A stretch of 28,973 nt of DNA from an uncultured Clostridia bacterium (GTDB taxonomy: Bacteria > Bacillota > Clostridia > Christensenellales > Aristaeellaceae), in the NCBI GenBank assembly GCA_937886445.1, contig CALGBY010000118.1, forward strand, positions 1-28,973, in the 5' to 3' direction. The position numbers and the translations under genes were made by a program. The notes beneath the pieces are model-generated. The model worked only from the letters and a program-made list of their open reading frames with translations, made no database searches and was not told the origin of the DNA. Shown piece by piece: positions 7,099 through 14,835 of the stretch (positions are counted from its first letter, which is position 1; every line of letters starts with the position of its first letter).

Positions 7099-8342
7099 TG
7101 ACCGTCTGCCTCCTTTACGCCGATCAGGCCCGATACCTGCCGGATGTCCTTTTCCTTCACATTCGCGTCACGGTTGATGATGTCTCCCATAAAGATCAGG
7201 CAGGTGGTGTTGCCGCCGTCCAGCATCAGGGCTTCCCGCGCGCCCATGTTCCTGATCATCTGCGCCGTCTGCTGGATGGTGCAGCCCTTGCTGTCCGAAC
7301 GCCTTCCCAACACGGTGAGCACGCAGTAGCTTCCGGGCTCAAGCATTCCGAGAGCGGTGCGGGGGTCCATATCCGTGGTGCTCCAGGTATACAGATCCTC
7401 ATCGTTCACCCTGCCGTCCTTTACCAGAATGGGGCCGAAAGCGTAGGTATCGGTAACGCCCATATCAAGGTATTCCTGCGCGGTATACTGATTGCTGTCA
7501 AAGGTCTTCATGCTGCCGTCGGGCCATACGGCCATGATATCCAGCGGCGGCCAGGAATAAACCTCCGCGCGCTTGGTTTTTTCGCATATCACCCTGCCGT
7601 CGCGGATGATCACGCCCTCGATACCGCCGTTATAGCGGTGGCGGTAGCCGTAAAAATCATCGCTGAAGGCCACCACGGCGCCACTGCCGGAATAGATCGT
7701 GCGCGGGCTGTCAAAGGCATAGCCCGGCGTTTTGCCGGCTGTGAGAAGGCTTTCAAGCTTCGCGCCGTTCTGCACCCGTATGTAGGTCTCCAGCCAGATC
7801 AGCTTGGGCTCTTTGGTTTGATAACGGCGTATTTCCACCGAGATGCTGCGGCTTTTGTATATCCAGAGGCCGTCATCCCTGTCCGCGTACACAAAGGGCG
7901 CGGCGTCCGCGTCCGCGAGGAAGCCGTTTTCATCGCATTCCGGCATCACGGGCGCCTTTTCGGGCCCTCTCGGGGCCGGGGTGGCGGTGGGCACCGCGGT
8001 AGGCTTCGGGGTAGTGCCTGTCCAAACGCAGGCATCGGAATAGATCAGCTGCTGCAACTCGGGAGTGGCGATGCCCGTTTCCTCAAGGCCGTTTGCCCGC
8101 TCAAGCTGGCGGATCCTCTCAGTCATCGTTCTGTTGAAATCGCTTGAGAGATTTTTACTATTGGAAAAGTAGCCCAGCTGATACATGCGTTTTTTCAGGT
8201 TCAGCACATCCTGACCGCTGTCTCCCTCTTTGAGTGTGCGGTATTCACCCTCCGCAAGAGCGCGGGGGGCGGAAAAGGAGGGAAGGATCAGCGCTGCGCA
8301 TAAAGCGATGCACAGCAGGGGAAACAGCAGTTTTCTAAGCAT
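7095..8342 (-). CDS. Secreted phosphodiester glycosidase (NAGPA-like) with peptidoglycan-binding domain
   Basis: The 415 residues comprise a signal peptide (1 to about 30) and a PGBD1-type peptidoglycan-binding domain (about 36-103, LKEGDSGQDVLNLKKRMYQL). A Pro/Thr-rich linker follows (about 108-130), then a C-terminal domain (about 150-410) of the phosphodiester glycosidase/NAGPA family. Supporting motifs are AFSDDFYGYR (225-234), GPILVKDGR, DPRTALGM, and MGAREALMLDGGNTTCLIF near 366-384. That last segment corresponds to the LDGGGSST-type motif, here altered to LDGGNTTC. The family removes phosphodiester-linked sugars; the substrate here may be a wall polymer or exopolysaccharide, which is inference. 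It is the first gene of the operon, has AGGAG 8 bases before the ATG, and overlaps the cotH start by four bases. Confidence 0.88.
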   Translation of the reverse strand: MLRKLLFPLLCIALCAALILPSFSAPRALAEGEYRTLKEGDSGQDVLNLKKRMYQLGYFSNSKNLSSDFNRTMTERIRQLERANGLEETGIATPELQQLIYSDACVWTGTTPKPTAVPTATPAPRGPEKAPVMPECDENGFLADADAAPFVYADRDDGLWIYKSRSISVEIRRYQTKEPKLIWLETYIRVQNGAKLESLLTAGKTPGYAFDSPRTIYSGSGAVVAFSDDFYGYRHRYNGGIEGVIIRDGRVICEKTKRAEVYSWPPLDIMAVWPDGSMKTFDSNQYTAQEYLDMGVTDTYAFGPILVKDGRVNDEDLYTWSTTDMDPRTALGMLEPGSYCVLTVLGRRSDSKGCTIQQTAQMIRNMGAREALMLDGGNTTCLIFMGDIINRDANVKEKDIRQVSGLIGVKEADGQ

Positions 8343-8429
8343 CGGTCATTCTCCTGAAACAGGGAAGCACGCAGGGCGTTTTTCCCTTTTTTATGTATAC
8401 AAATTACGGCCTGTTTTCAAGCCCGCTTT

Positions 8430-8458
8430 ATTTTACTTTCTGTTGTTCCCTCTGTCAA
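8430..8458 (-). promoter_or_regulatory. SigA-type promoter of the glycosidase-cotH-barnase-barstar operon
   Basis: On the minus strand TTGACA (8453-8458), a 17-base spacer and TAAAAT (8430-8435). The leader to the ATG at 8342 is about 80 bases. No clear operator dyad is visible. Confidence 0.8.
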
Positions 8459-8546
8459 GGAAAAATGACCGTTTTTGCCTTGCAAATATGTAAAAATACA
8501 ATATATAAATGCGGCGGCGCGGGACGTAACTTTTTGCCGGACATAT

Positions 8547-8575
8547 TTGACGAAGGGAAGGGCATATGCTATAAT
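8547..8575 (+). promoter_or_regulatory. SigA-type promoter of ybaB-recR
   Basis: TTGACG (8547-8552), a 17-base spacer and a perfect TATAAT (8570-8575). The expected transcript start is near 8582, giving a leader of about 70 bases that contains two short GC-rich inverted repeats. Confidence 0.85.
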
Positions 8576-8653
8576 ATACGCTGATAAAGCGCCGCTTCAG
8601 GCGCCCGTCCGACGGACGGATAAGAAACAGGATTCCGGAAGGAGTACAGAAAA

Positions 8654-8995
8654 ATGGCAAGAAATCAATTTCCCGGTTTTGGCGGCGGCGCCAATATGCA
8701 GCAGCTGATGCGCCAGGCGCAGAAAATGCAGGCTGAAATGGAAAAAATGGAAGCCGAGCTGGAGGAGAAAACATATGAAGCTTCCGCCGGCGGCGGTGTT
8801 GTTACCTGCAAGGTGAGCGGAAAAAGAGAGCTGCTCAGCCTTGAGATCAAGCCCGAAGCGGTGGATCCCGATGATGTTGAGATGCTGCAGGATCTGATCA
8901 TGGCGGCGGTCAACGAAGCGCTGCGCGCCAATGAAAAGGCCCGTGAAGCCGCTACCGGCGCGATGGTGCCCGGAAAGATGGGCGGCCTGTTCTGA
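8654..8995 (+). CDS. ybaB: YbaB/EbfC-family nucleoid-associated protein
   Basis: YbaB/EbfC proteins are small dimeric DNA-binding proteins usually encoded with recR. The 113 residues contain a Gly-rich start (FPGFGGGANMQQLMRQAQKM), a long amphipathic helix (QAEMEKMEAELEEKTYEASA), and the family signature GGGVVTCKVSGKRELLSLEI followed by DDVEMLQDLIMAAVNEAL. GGAAGGAG precedes the ATG. The TGA stop overlaps the recR ATG (TGATG), giving translational coupling. In many Firmicutes dnaX precedes this pair; here the upstream gene is divergent and unrelated, and the pair has its own consensus promoter. Confidence 0.95.
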   Translation: MARNQFPGFGGGANMQQLMRQAQKMQAEMEKMEAELEEKTYEASAGGGVVTCKVSGKRELLSLEIKPEAVDPDDVEMLQDLIMAAVNEALRANEKAREAATGAMVPGKMGGLF

Positions 8996-9594
8996 TGGCA
9001 CAGGTTTCGGAACCGATCCAGCGTATCGCCAACGAGCTTTCCCGTCTTCCCGGTATCGGGCTCAAGAGCGCTCAGCGCCTTGCGTACCACATTATCGCCA
9101 TGCCGGAGGAACAGGTGAAAAGCCTGTCCGAGGCGCTGCTTGAGGGCAGGCGCAGCGTGCACTTTTGCGAAGTGTGCGGCAATTATACCGAACGTGCCCT
9201 GTGCTCCGTGTGCGAGAACGATGAGCGGCACAACGGGCAGATCTGCGTGGTGCGGGAGCCCAGAGATGTGGCGGCCATGGAACGCGTGCGGGATTACAAA
9301 GGGCTGTATCATGTGCTGCACGGCACGCTTTCCCCGATGGACGGCGTGGGCCCCGGCGATATCCGCATCAGGGAATTGCTGTCCCGCCTTTCCGCCGAGC
9401 AGGTGGATGAGGTGATCCTGGCCACCAACCCGGATATCGAGGGCGAGGCCACCGCGGCTTATATTGCCCGTCTGCTCAAGCCCATGGGCGTAAAGGTGAC
9501 GCGTATCGCTCACGGCGTGCCTGTGGGAAGCGATCTGGAATACGCGGATGAGATCACGCTGGCCAAGGCCATGGAAAACCGCAGGGAGCTGTAA
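8995..9594 (+). CDS. recR: Recombination mediator protein RecR
   Basis: RecR acts with RecF/RecO to load RecA at gaps and ends during recombinational repair in the cytoplasm. The 199 residues have the expected order: an N-terminal helix-hairpin-helix (LSRLPGIGLKSAQRLAYHII), a four-cysteine zinc finger (CEVCGNYTERALCSVC, near 55-75), and a Toprim domain opening with ICVVREPRDVAAMERVRDYK. HVLHGTLSPMDGVGPGDIRI and the late VDEVILATNPDIEGEATAAY follow. The length is normal for the family (about 198-200). It follows ybaB with a one-base overlap and is followed within about 20 bases by a terminator. Confidence 0.98.
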   Translation: MAQVSEPIQRIANELSRLPGIGLKSAQRLAYHIIAMPEEQVKSLSEALLEGRRSVHFCEVCGNYTERALCSVCENDERHNGQICVVREPRDVAAMERVRDYKGLYHVLHGTLSPMDGVGPGDIRIRELLSRLSAEQVDEVILATNPDIEGEATAAYIARLLKPMGVKVTRIAHGVPVGSDLEYADEITLAKAMENRREL

Positions 9595-9615
9595 AGCTTC
9601 CATGCGGCCTGTTCT

Positions 9616-9645
9616 CCCCCGGAGCGGAGTATCCTTTTCCGGGGG
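9616..9645 (+). terminator. Terminator after recR
   Basis: CCCCCGGA (9616-9623) pairs with TCCGGGGG (9638-9645), with an inner GGA/TCC pair. It is followed by TGTTTGTTTGT, a broken T-run. Partial readthrough into tdk is possible because I find no clear promoter before tdk. Confidence 0.7.
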
Positions 9646-9695
9646 TGTTTGTTTGTATCCGCCCCGCGCGGGCAATACCTGAGGAGTAAACTGCC

Positions 9696-10295
9696 ATGCT
9701 GCATTTTTTCTACGGAGTGATGGGCTCCAGCAAAACGGCCATGCTGCTGATGCAGCGCTACAACTATATGGAGCTGGGGCTGCGTGTGGCCCTGGTCAAG
9801 CCGGCCATCGATACCCGGGCGGGTGTGGATATGGTGTACAGCAGGGTGGGGCTGCAGGCAAAGGCGGAGATCGTGCTTGAAAACGGGCACAGCGTGCGCG
9901 AGCAGCTCAACTGGCTGGCTGTACAGCACGCGCACAGCGATTTTGAGTATGTGTTTGTGGATGAGGCTCAGTTCCTCACCGCCGAGCAGGTACAGGAAAT
10001 GGCTGATATGAGCTCAAAGATGGAGATCTTCTGCTTTGGTCTGAAAACGGATTTCATGGGCAATTTCTTTCCCGGAAGCGCGGCGCTCCTGCGGCTGGCC
10101 GAGGATATACAGGAGGTGCCCGGCAGCCTGTGCTGGTGCGGCCAGAAGGCCACGATGAACACGCGTGTGGACCCGGACGGCAATGTGATCAAGCACGGCG
10201 AGCAGGTGCTGATCGACACCAAGGGCAATCAGAAGCCCATCCGATATATCGGACTTTGCTACCGCCACTGGCGGGAAGGAAAATCGCATGCCTGA
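9696..10295 (+). CDS. tdk: Thymidine kinase (type II)
   Basis: Thymidine kinase phosphorylates thymidine with ATP in pyrimidine salvage. The 199-residue protein has a P-loop GVMGSSKT (7-14) and the family continuation RYNYMELGLRVALVKPAIDTR. It also has the catalytic glutamate in VFVDEAQFL (E90) and FGLKTDFMGNFFPGS. A C-terminal zinc site is formed by the CWCG pair and the CYRH pair near the end. GAGGAG lies 9 bases before the ATG. The gene runs 8 bases into rmuC, starting a tightly packed plus-strand operon. The P-loop has SS where E. coli Tdk has AG, a common Firmicute form. Confidence 0.95.
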   Translation: MLHFFYGVMGSSKTAMLLMQRYNYMELGLRVALVKPAIDTRAGVDMVYSRVGLQAKAEIVLENGHSVREQLNWLAVQHAHSDFEYVFVDEAQFLTAEQVQEMADMSSKMEIFCFGLKTDFMGNFFPGSAALLRLAEDIQEVPGSLCWCGQKATMNTRVDPDGNVIKHGEQVLIDTKGNQKPIRYIGLCYRHWREGKSHA

Positions 10296-11721
10296 TGATA
10301 AGCTTTTTATCCTGCTGCTTTCGGCGGGGCTGTTGCTGCTTACAGCGGCTGTCGTGCTTCTGATCTTCGTGCTGCGTGCCCTGAAACGGGCGGAACGCGC
10401 GAGAAAGGAGGACCGCTCCGGTGCTCTGGAGGACGCGCGCAGGATAACGGATATGCTTTACGGCCTGCCGGACCGGGATGAGCAGAACACCCAGTTCTAC
10501 CGCCTTGCGGAGGAAACGGGGCGCGCTGTGAACGCGGCGGGTGCCGCTGTGACCGGGAGCACCGAGGTGCTTTGCCGGAATATCGCCGCCGGTCTGGACG
10601 CGACGGGCAGCCGTCTGGATGCCCTGTACGCCGCCCAGAACGCGCGGATGGACGCCTTCGGAGAAACGCAGGAGCGCAGGCTGGGCACGGTATCCGCCGT
10701 GCTTGAGGAAAAGCTTGCCCGCAATGAGGAACGGCTTGAGGGCATGCGTGTGACCGTTGAAAACAGCCTGCATGCTTTGCAGACCGAGAACGCCCGCAAG
10801 CTGGATGAAATGCGCGAAACGGTGGATGAAAAGCTGCACGCCACGCTGGATAAACGGCTGGGCGAGAGCTTCTCACTGGTGAACGAGCGTCTGGAGCAGG
10901 TGTACAAGGGCCTTGGAGAAATGCAGACGCTGGCCGGCGGCGTGGGAGATCTGAAGCGGGTGCTCACCAATGTCAAGGCAAGAGGCATCTGGGGCGAAAT
11001 GCAGCTGGGCAGCATTCTTTCCCAGATGTTTACTCCGTCCCAGTACGCCGAAAACTGCGAGATCGTGCCGGGAAGCGACCGGCGTGTGGAATATGCCGTG
11101 GTGATGCCCGGACGGGATGAAAAAAAGGTGTATCTGCCGCTGGACAGTAAATTTCCGCTGGAGGACTGGGAACGGCTGAACGCCGCGCAGGAGCAGGCCG
11201 ACACGGAGGCTGTGAAAGCCTGCCGCAGGGCGCTTGAGGAGGCCTTCCGCACCGAGGCGAAGCGCATTTCCTCCAAATACATCTGCCCGCCCTATTCCAC
11301 CGATTTTGCCGTTATGTTCGTGCCCGCGGAGGGGCTGTACGCGGAGGCGCTGCAGTGCCGCGGCCTGGCGGAGGAGATACAGGAAAAGTACCGTGTGATC
11401 ATCGCGGGGCCCACCACGCTTTCGGCTCTGCTTACATCGCTGCAGGTGGGCTTCCGCACACTGGCGATCGAAAAGCGTTCCGGCGAGGTGTGGCGTCTGC
11501 TTGGCGCCGTAAAGGGAGAGTATTCCCGCTTCGCGGAGCTGCTTGAGACCGCGCAGAAGCGTGTGGCGAGCGTGAGTGAGAGCATTGACAGCGCGGCGAA
11601 AAAGAGCCGCACCATAGAGCGAAAGCTGAGAGATGTGGAGGCGCTTGAGCCTGATGAAACAGAACGGCTGATGGGGGAAAGAACGCCGGACATTTTTGAA
11701 AACGCAGTGGAGGAACCGTGA
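10288..11721 (+). CDS. rmuC: DNA recombination protein RmuC homologue
   Basis: RmuC proteins are membrane-tethered, coiled-coil proteins with a PD-(D/E)XK-like nuclease fold that limit DNA rearrangements. The 477 residues show one N-terminal transmembrane helix (about 5-27). A long coiled coil follows (about 70-210, rich in the ERLEGMRVTVENSL type of repeats), then the conserved core starting LKRVLTNVKARGIWGEMQLG. The core continues with EYAVVMPGRDEKKVYLPLDS, KFPLEDWERL, YICPPYSTDFAVMFVPAEGL and IIAGPTTLSALLTSLQVGF. The length is ordinary. It overlaps tdk by 8 bases and is followed one base later by the methyltransferase start. Confidence 0.95.
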   Translation: MPDDKLFILLLSAGLLLLTAAVVLLIFVLRALKRAERARKEDRSGALEDARRITDMLYGLPDRDEQNTQFYRLAEETGRAVNAAGAAVTGSTEVLCRNIAAGLDATGSRLDALYAAQNARMDAFGETQERRLGTVSAVLEEKLARNEERLEGMRVTVENSLHALQTENARKLDEMRETVDEKLHATLDKRLGESFSLVNERLEQVYKGLGEMQTLAGGVGDLKRVLTNVKARGIWGEMQLGSILSQMFTPSQYAENCEIVPGSDRRVEYAVVMPGRDEKKVYLPLDSKFPLEDWERLNAAQEQADTEAVKACRRALEEAFRTEAKRISSKYICPPYSTDFAVMFVPAEGLYAEALQCRGLAEEIQEKYRVIIAGPTTLSALLTSLQVGFRTLAIEKRSGEVWRLLGAVKGEYSRFAELLETAQKRVASVSESIDSAAKKSRTIERKLRDVEALEPDETERLMGERTPDIFENAVEEP

Positions 11722-11722
11722 T

Positions 11723-12562
11723 ATGGAAACAGTGAGGGTCTATTCCCAAAATGCCGCGTATCAGAAATTTGAAGTATTGAAGACCAACCGCCAGAAGCGC
11801 TTTCACTACGGGGAGTTTCTGGTGGAGGGCGTGCGCAATCTGAACACCGCCCGGGCGCACGGCTGGCGCTTCAACGCGTTTCTGTACAGCCCGGATAAGC
11901 CCCTTTCGGACTGGGCGCGCGAAATGCTGAAAAACGTGCCCGCCGATACGCATTATCAGCTCAGCCTGCCCCTGCTGAGAGATCTGAGCGGCAAGGAGGA
12001 CGAGAGCGAACTGCTGGCGGTGATCGCCATGAAGAAAAACGGGCCGGAGCAGATCCCGCTGTCTCCCGTGCCGCTGCTCGCGCTGTTTGACCGCCCCTCC
12101 AACAAGGGCAATCTGGGCACGATACTGCGCTCCTGCGACGCGCTGGGTGTGGACGGGCTGATCGTGACGGGCCACGGGGTGGATCTGTATGAGCCGGAGG
12201 TGATCGTGGCAGGCATGGGCAGCTGGTTCAAGGTGCCGCACTGCTATGTGCCCGAAACCGAAAGGGTGAACGCCTATATCGCCTCGCTGCGCGCGCGTTA
12301 CCCCGGCCTGCAGGTGATCGGCACCACCGCGCACAGGCAGCACCCGCTGGACAGCCTGGACCTGACCGGCCCCGTGCTGTACATGATCGGCAACGAAACA
12401 GAGGGCCTGTGCCGCGCCTTTAAGGAAAGCTGCGATATCCTTGCCACCATCCCCATGGCTGAAGACAGCCAGGCTTCCTCCTTCAATGTGGGCTGTGCCG
12501 CCACCGTGATGTTTTATGAGGCGGACCGGCAGCGCCGGGCCGCGGGGGAGGCAGGCCGATGA
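11723..12562 (+). CDS. SpoU/TrmH-family RNA 2'-O-methyltransferase
   Basis: SpoU/TrmH (SPOUT) enzymes methylate ribose 2'-OH in tRNA or rRNA with S-adenosylmethionine. The 279-residue form has an N-terminal substrate-binding region (FEVLKTNRQKRFHYGEFLVE) and the three SPOUT motifs: NKGNLGTILRSCDALGVDG (motif 1), LYMIGNETEGL (motif 2) and IPMAEDSQASSFNVGCAATV (motif 3, at the knot). I chose the ATG at 11723 because GGAGG at 11709-11713 lies 9 bases before it and it directly follows the rmuC stop. A longer in-frame start at 11696 would lie inside rmuC without an SD. The specific RNA target cannot be read from the sequence. It overlaps the next gene by four bases. Confidence 0.92.
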   Translation: METVRVYSQNAAYQKFEVLKTNRQKRFHYGEFLVEGVRNLNTARAHGWRFNAFLYSPDKPLSDWAREMLKNVPADTHYQLSLPLLRDLSGKEDESELLAVIAMKKNGPEQIPLSPVPLLALFDRPSNKGNLGTILRSCDALGVDGLIVTGHGVDLYEPEVIVAGMGSWFKVPHCYVPETERVNAYIASLRARYPGLQVIGTTAHRQHPLDSLDLTGPVLYMIGNETEGLCRAFKESCDILATIPMAEDSQASSFNVGCAATVMFYEADRQRRAAGEAGR

Positions 12563-13800
12563 AGCGTTTTCTGAAACAGCTGCCGCTGATCCTTTTGCTT
12601 GTGCTGCCGCTTTTTTTGGCGGCGTACGCTTTCGCGGAGGAAATGCGCATCGAGCGCGCGGGGGATTATTCCGCGCAGCTCACACTGCTTTTGATGGTGC
12701 TTGCGGCGGCGGGTCTCGGCATTTACCTTTACCGCAGCATGAAAAAGCAGCCCTATTCCTATAAAAACGCCTCCATGACGGGCGGAATGATCTATCTGAT
12801 CTATCTGATTGCGGCCGTCTTTGTGCCCATCTGCCTGCTCAATAATGAGAAATACGCGGGTGAGCTGTTCATGTATCACCTGATGGGCAATATACTGGAA
12901 AGCGTGCGGTATTTCGATATCGGCCTCATCCCGGTGGTGGTGCTGCTGTTTATCTCGCTCACCGCGAGCAATATCGCCCTGATACGCCATGAGGGCAAAA
13001 CCACGCGCAACATGCTGGGGGCTTTTTTGGGCGCGTTTCTGCTGGCGCTTTCGGTAGGCAATATGCTGCTGTGGAAGCACCTTTTGGAAGAACACTGGAT
13101 GGAGAGCGGCGGAAGGGCCTTCGGGCAGGTGATGCTGCGCCTGGTGCCCGTGCTTACAAGCGGGCTTTGCTGCTATCTGGAATGCGTGTTTACCGGCATG
13201 TGCATTTGCGCCGTGGCCGCCGCGCGCAGGAAGCTTGCCTATGATAAGGATTATATGATCATTCTCGGCTGTGCCATCCGCAAGGACGGAACGCTGTACC
13301 CTCTGCTGCGCGGCAGGGTGGATCACGCGGAGGCCTTCGCGAGAAGGCAGCATGAGGAGAGCGGCAAGGAGCTCATCTTTGTACCCTCCGGCGGGCAGGG
13401 CAGTGATGAATGCGTTTCCGAGGCGGAGGCCATGCGCCGGTATCTTGAGGAGCGCGGCATACCGGAGGAACGCGTGCTGTGTGAGGACCGCTCCTCCGAT
13501 ACCCGTGAGAACATGCGCTTTTCAAAAGAGCTGATCGAAAAGCAGGGTGGGAAGGACGCGAAGATCGCCTTTTCCACCACCAATTATCATGTGTTCCGTG
13601 CCGGTGTGTATGCCGCCGAGGAAGGGCTGAACGCCCGCGGCACGGGCAGCCGCACCAAATGGTATTTCTGGCCCAACGCCTTTGTGCGTGAGTTTTTCGC
13701 GCTGCTGCATGCCCGCAAATGGGTGGTGCTGATGAATGTGGCGTGCATCACTGTGCTTTGTACGGTGATTGCTCTGGTGGACTGGAAGATCATACTGTAA
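12559..13800 (+). CDS. DUF218 (YdcF/SanA/ElyC-like) multipass membrane protein
   Basis: The 413 residues have an N-terminal helix (5-25), several more transmembrane segments (about 40-58, 75-94, 122-143, 152-170, 190-222), and a DUF218 domain (about 232-385). The DUF218 domain opens DYMIILGCAIRKDGTLYPLL, then shows RGRVDHA, FVPSGGQGSDECVSEAEAM, EDRSSDTRENMRFSKELI and FSTTNYHVFRAG. A final transmembrane helix lies at about 388-410. DUF218 proteins such as ElyC and SanA are linked to envelope integrity and lipid-carrier use; the exact activity is unknown. It starts within the methyltransferase stop (ATGA) and ends the tdk-rmuC-spoU operon. Confidence 0.88.
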   Translation: MKRFLKQLPLILLLVLPLFLAAYAFAEEMRIERAGDYSAQLTLLLMVLAAAGLGIYLYRSMKKQPYSYKNASMTGGMIYLIYLIAAVFVPICLLNNEKYAGELFMYHLMGNILESVRYFDIGLIPVVVLLFISLTASNIALIRHEGKTTRNMLGAFLGAFLLALSVGNMLLWKHLLEEHWMESGGRAFGQVMLRLVPVLTSGLCCYLECVFTGMCICAVAAARRKLAYDKDYMIILGCAIRKDGTLYPLLRGRVDHAEAFARRQHEESGKELIFVPSGGQGSDECVSEAEAMRRYLEERGIPEERVLCEDRSSDTRENMRFSKELIEKQGGKDAKIAFSTTNYHVFRAGVYAAEEGLNARGTGSRTKWYFWPNAFVREFFALLHARKWVVLMNVACITVLCTVIALVDWKIIL

Positions 13801-13834
13801 AAATGAATGACGCAGGCTGCAGTAAATCATTTTT
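13799..13834 (+). terminator. AT-rich hairpin at the end of the tdk operon
   Basis: AAAAATGA (13799-13806) pairs with TCATTTTT (13827-13834), with CTGCAG in the loop. The arm overlaps the stop codon of the DUF218 gene. It is weaker than the GC-rich hairpin 25 bases downstream. Confidence 0.35.
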
Positions 13835-13859
13835 GTGTGCGGTATAGCGCGAATTCTAT

Positions 13860-13888
13860 CGGAAGCCGGAATGCGGCTCCGTTCTTTT
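13860..13888 (+). terminator. Probable terminator of the tdk-rmuC-spoU-DUF218 operon
   Basis: CGGAAGCCG pairs with CGGCTCCG across a GAATG loop with one bulged base. TTCTTTT follows. It lies 60 bases after the DUF218 stop and 44 bases before the next start. Confidence 0.5.
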
Positions 13889-13931
13889 CATCAAAGATGA
13901 TATTGCGTTGAAAGGAAACAACGGGAATCAC

Positions 13932-14636
13932 ATGAACATCTGGGTGCCCGATTATTACCGGGATTTTCACTGCATTGCCTCACGCTGCCGCCACACCTGC
14001 TGCGCGGGATGGGAGATCGATATCGATGAGGAAGCGCTGCAAAGGTATTTGAGCGAGCAAGGCCTGCTGGGGGAAAAGCTGCGGGCAAGCATCGAAACGG
14101 AGGGCACGCCCCGCTTCAGGCTGGACGAAAGGGAGCGCTGCCCATTCCTGACGGAGGAGAACCTGTGCGAGCTGATCCTTGAAAGGGGAGAAGATGCGCT
14201 GTGCCAGATCTGCCGCGATCATCCGCGCTTCCGCAATTTCTGGACAGGCAGGATCGAGATCGGTCTGGGGCTGGTGTGCGAGGAGGCGGCAAGGCTGATC
14301 CTGACGCGGGAAAAGCCCATGGAGCTGGTGCTGCTTTCGGGAGACGGAAAGGGACGGCTGCCTGAGGATGAGCTCTACCTGCTTTCCGAAAGGGAAAAAC
14401 TGTTTCGCCAGGTGCCGGAGGTGGCGGGCAACGGCCCCGAGGCCAGGCTGCTGGAATATCTCATTTTCCGCCACATCGCGGACGCGCTTTATGACGGCCG
14501 GCTGGAGGAAAGGGTGGCTTATGTGCAGGATACCTGGCAGCGCCTTGTGAACAGGTGGACGGGAGAAAGCATAGAAAGGTTCATTGAGATCTGCCGGGAG
14601 TATTCGGACCGGGAGGAATACAGCGACGAAGAATAA
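13932..14636 (+). CDS. Short FliB-like/YkgJ-type cysteine-cluster protein (annotated in relatives as flagellin lysine-N-methylase)
   Basis: The 234-residue protein begins MNIWVPDYYRDFHCIASRCR and carries the N-terminal cysteine set C14, C19, C23, C24 (SRCRHTCCAGWEIDI). A second set follows in ERCPFLTEENLCEL and ALCQICRDHPRF. This eight-cysteine layout defines the FliB/YkgJ-like family, which probably binds an iron-sulfur cluster or zinc. FliB methylates flagellin lysines in Salmonella, but full FliB is much longer and no flagellar gene is in this window, so methylation of flagellin here is doubtful. I chose ATG 13932 over an in-frame TTG at 13908 because relatives begin just before PDYY. The gene stands alone between a terminator and the T-box promoter. 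Confidence 0.75.
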   Translation: MNIWVPDYYRDFHCIASRCRHTCCAGWEIDIDEEALQRYLSEQGLLGEKLRASIETEGTPRFRLDERERCPFLTEENLCELILERGEDALCQICRDHPRFRNFWTGRIEIGLGLVCEEAARLILTREKPMELVLLSGDGKGRLPEDELYLLSEREKLFRQVPEVAGNGPEARLLEYLIFRHIADALYDGRLEERVAYVQDTWQRLVNRWTGESIERFIEICREYSDREEYSDEE

Positions 14637-14800
14637 AGCACGAAAAGATATTCGGCTGTTTTTCAAACAGGCATCGGCGCCTTATGAGTTATCAACTATA
14701 AGTTATAAACTGTGAACTGTATGCCCCGTTGGTGCCTCTTCCGGAGGACTGGCCATAAGAATAAATATCTTCAATACATCAAAAATACACCGTTTTTCAG
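14637..14800. other. Intergenic stretch with short repeats
   Basis: No gene is seen here. It holds a degenerate run at 14690-14720 of AACTATAAG/TTATAAACTG/TGAACTG type, and the 17-mer GGTGCCTCTTCCGGAGG at 14731-14747. A near-identical inverted copy of that 17-mer lies at the far end of the window. Confidence 0.5.
14731..14747 (+). repeat. Dispersed 17-bp repeat, copy 1
   Basis: GGTGCCTCTTCCGGAGG here and GGTGCTTCTTCCGGAGG on the minus strand at 28886-28902 differ at one base. The shared core TTCCGGAGG also occurs at 20054-20062. Both full copies are intergenic. Confidence 0.45.
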
Positions 14801-14829
14801 TTGACACCGCGGGAAAAGCGCGCTAAAAT
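14801..14829 (+). promoter_or_regulatory. SigA-type promoter of the T-box/trpB transcript
   Basis: TTGACA (14801-14806), a 17-base spacer and TAAAAT (14824-14829). The transcript should start near 14836, just before T-box stem I. Confidence 0.88.
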
Positions 14830-14835
14830 ATGTGC

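Larger units (their letters stand above)
8343..8653. other. Divergent intergenic region between the glycosidase and ybaB operons
   Basis: This 311-base AT-richer stretch carries two outward-facing consensus promoters (8430-8458 minus, 8547-8575 plus). It also holds a structured ybaB leader, with GCGCC/GGCGC at 8589-8604 followed at once by the CCGTCCG-A-CGGACGG palindrome at 8605-8619. I see no gene or tRNA in it. Confidence 0.7.

Noticed and set aside
8597..9675. Minus-strand open frames across ybaB and recR
   Set aside because: They are shadows of ybaB and recR, both with strong family motifs on the plus strand.
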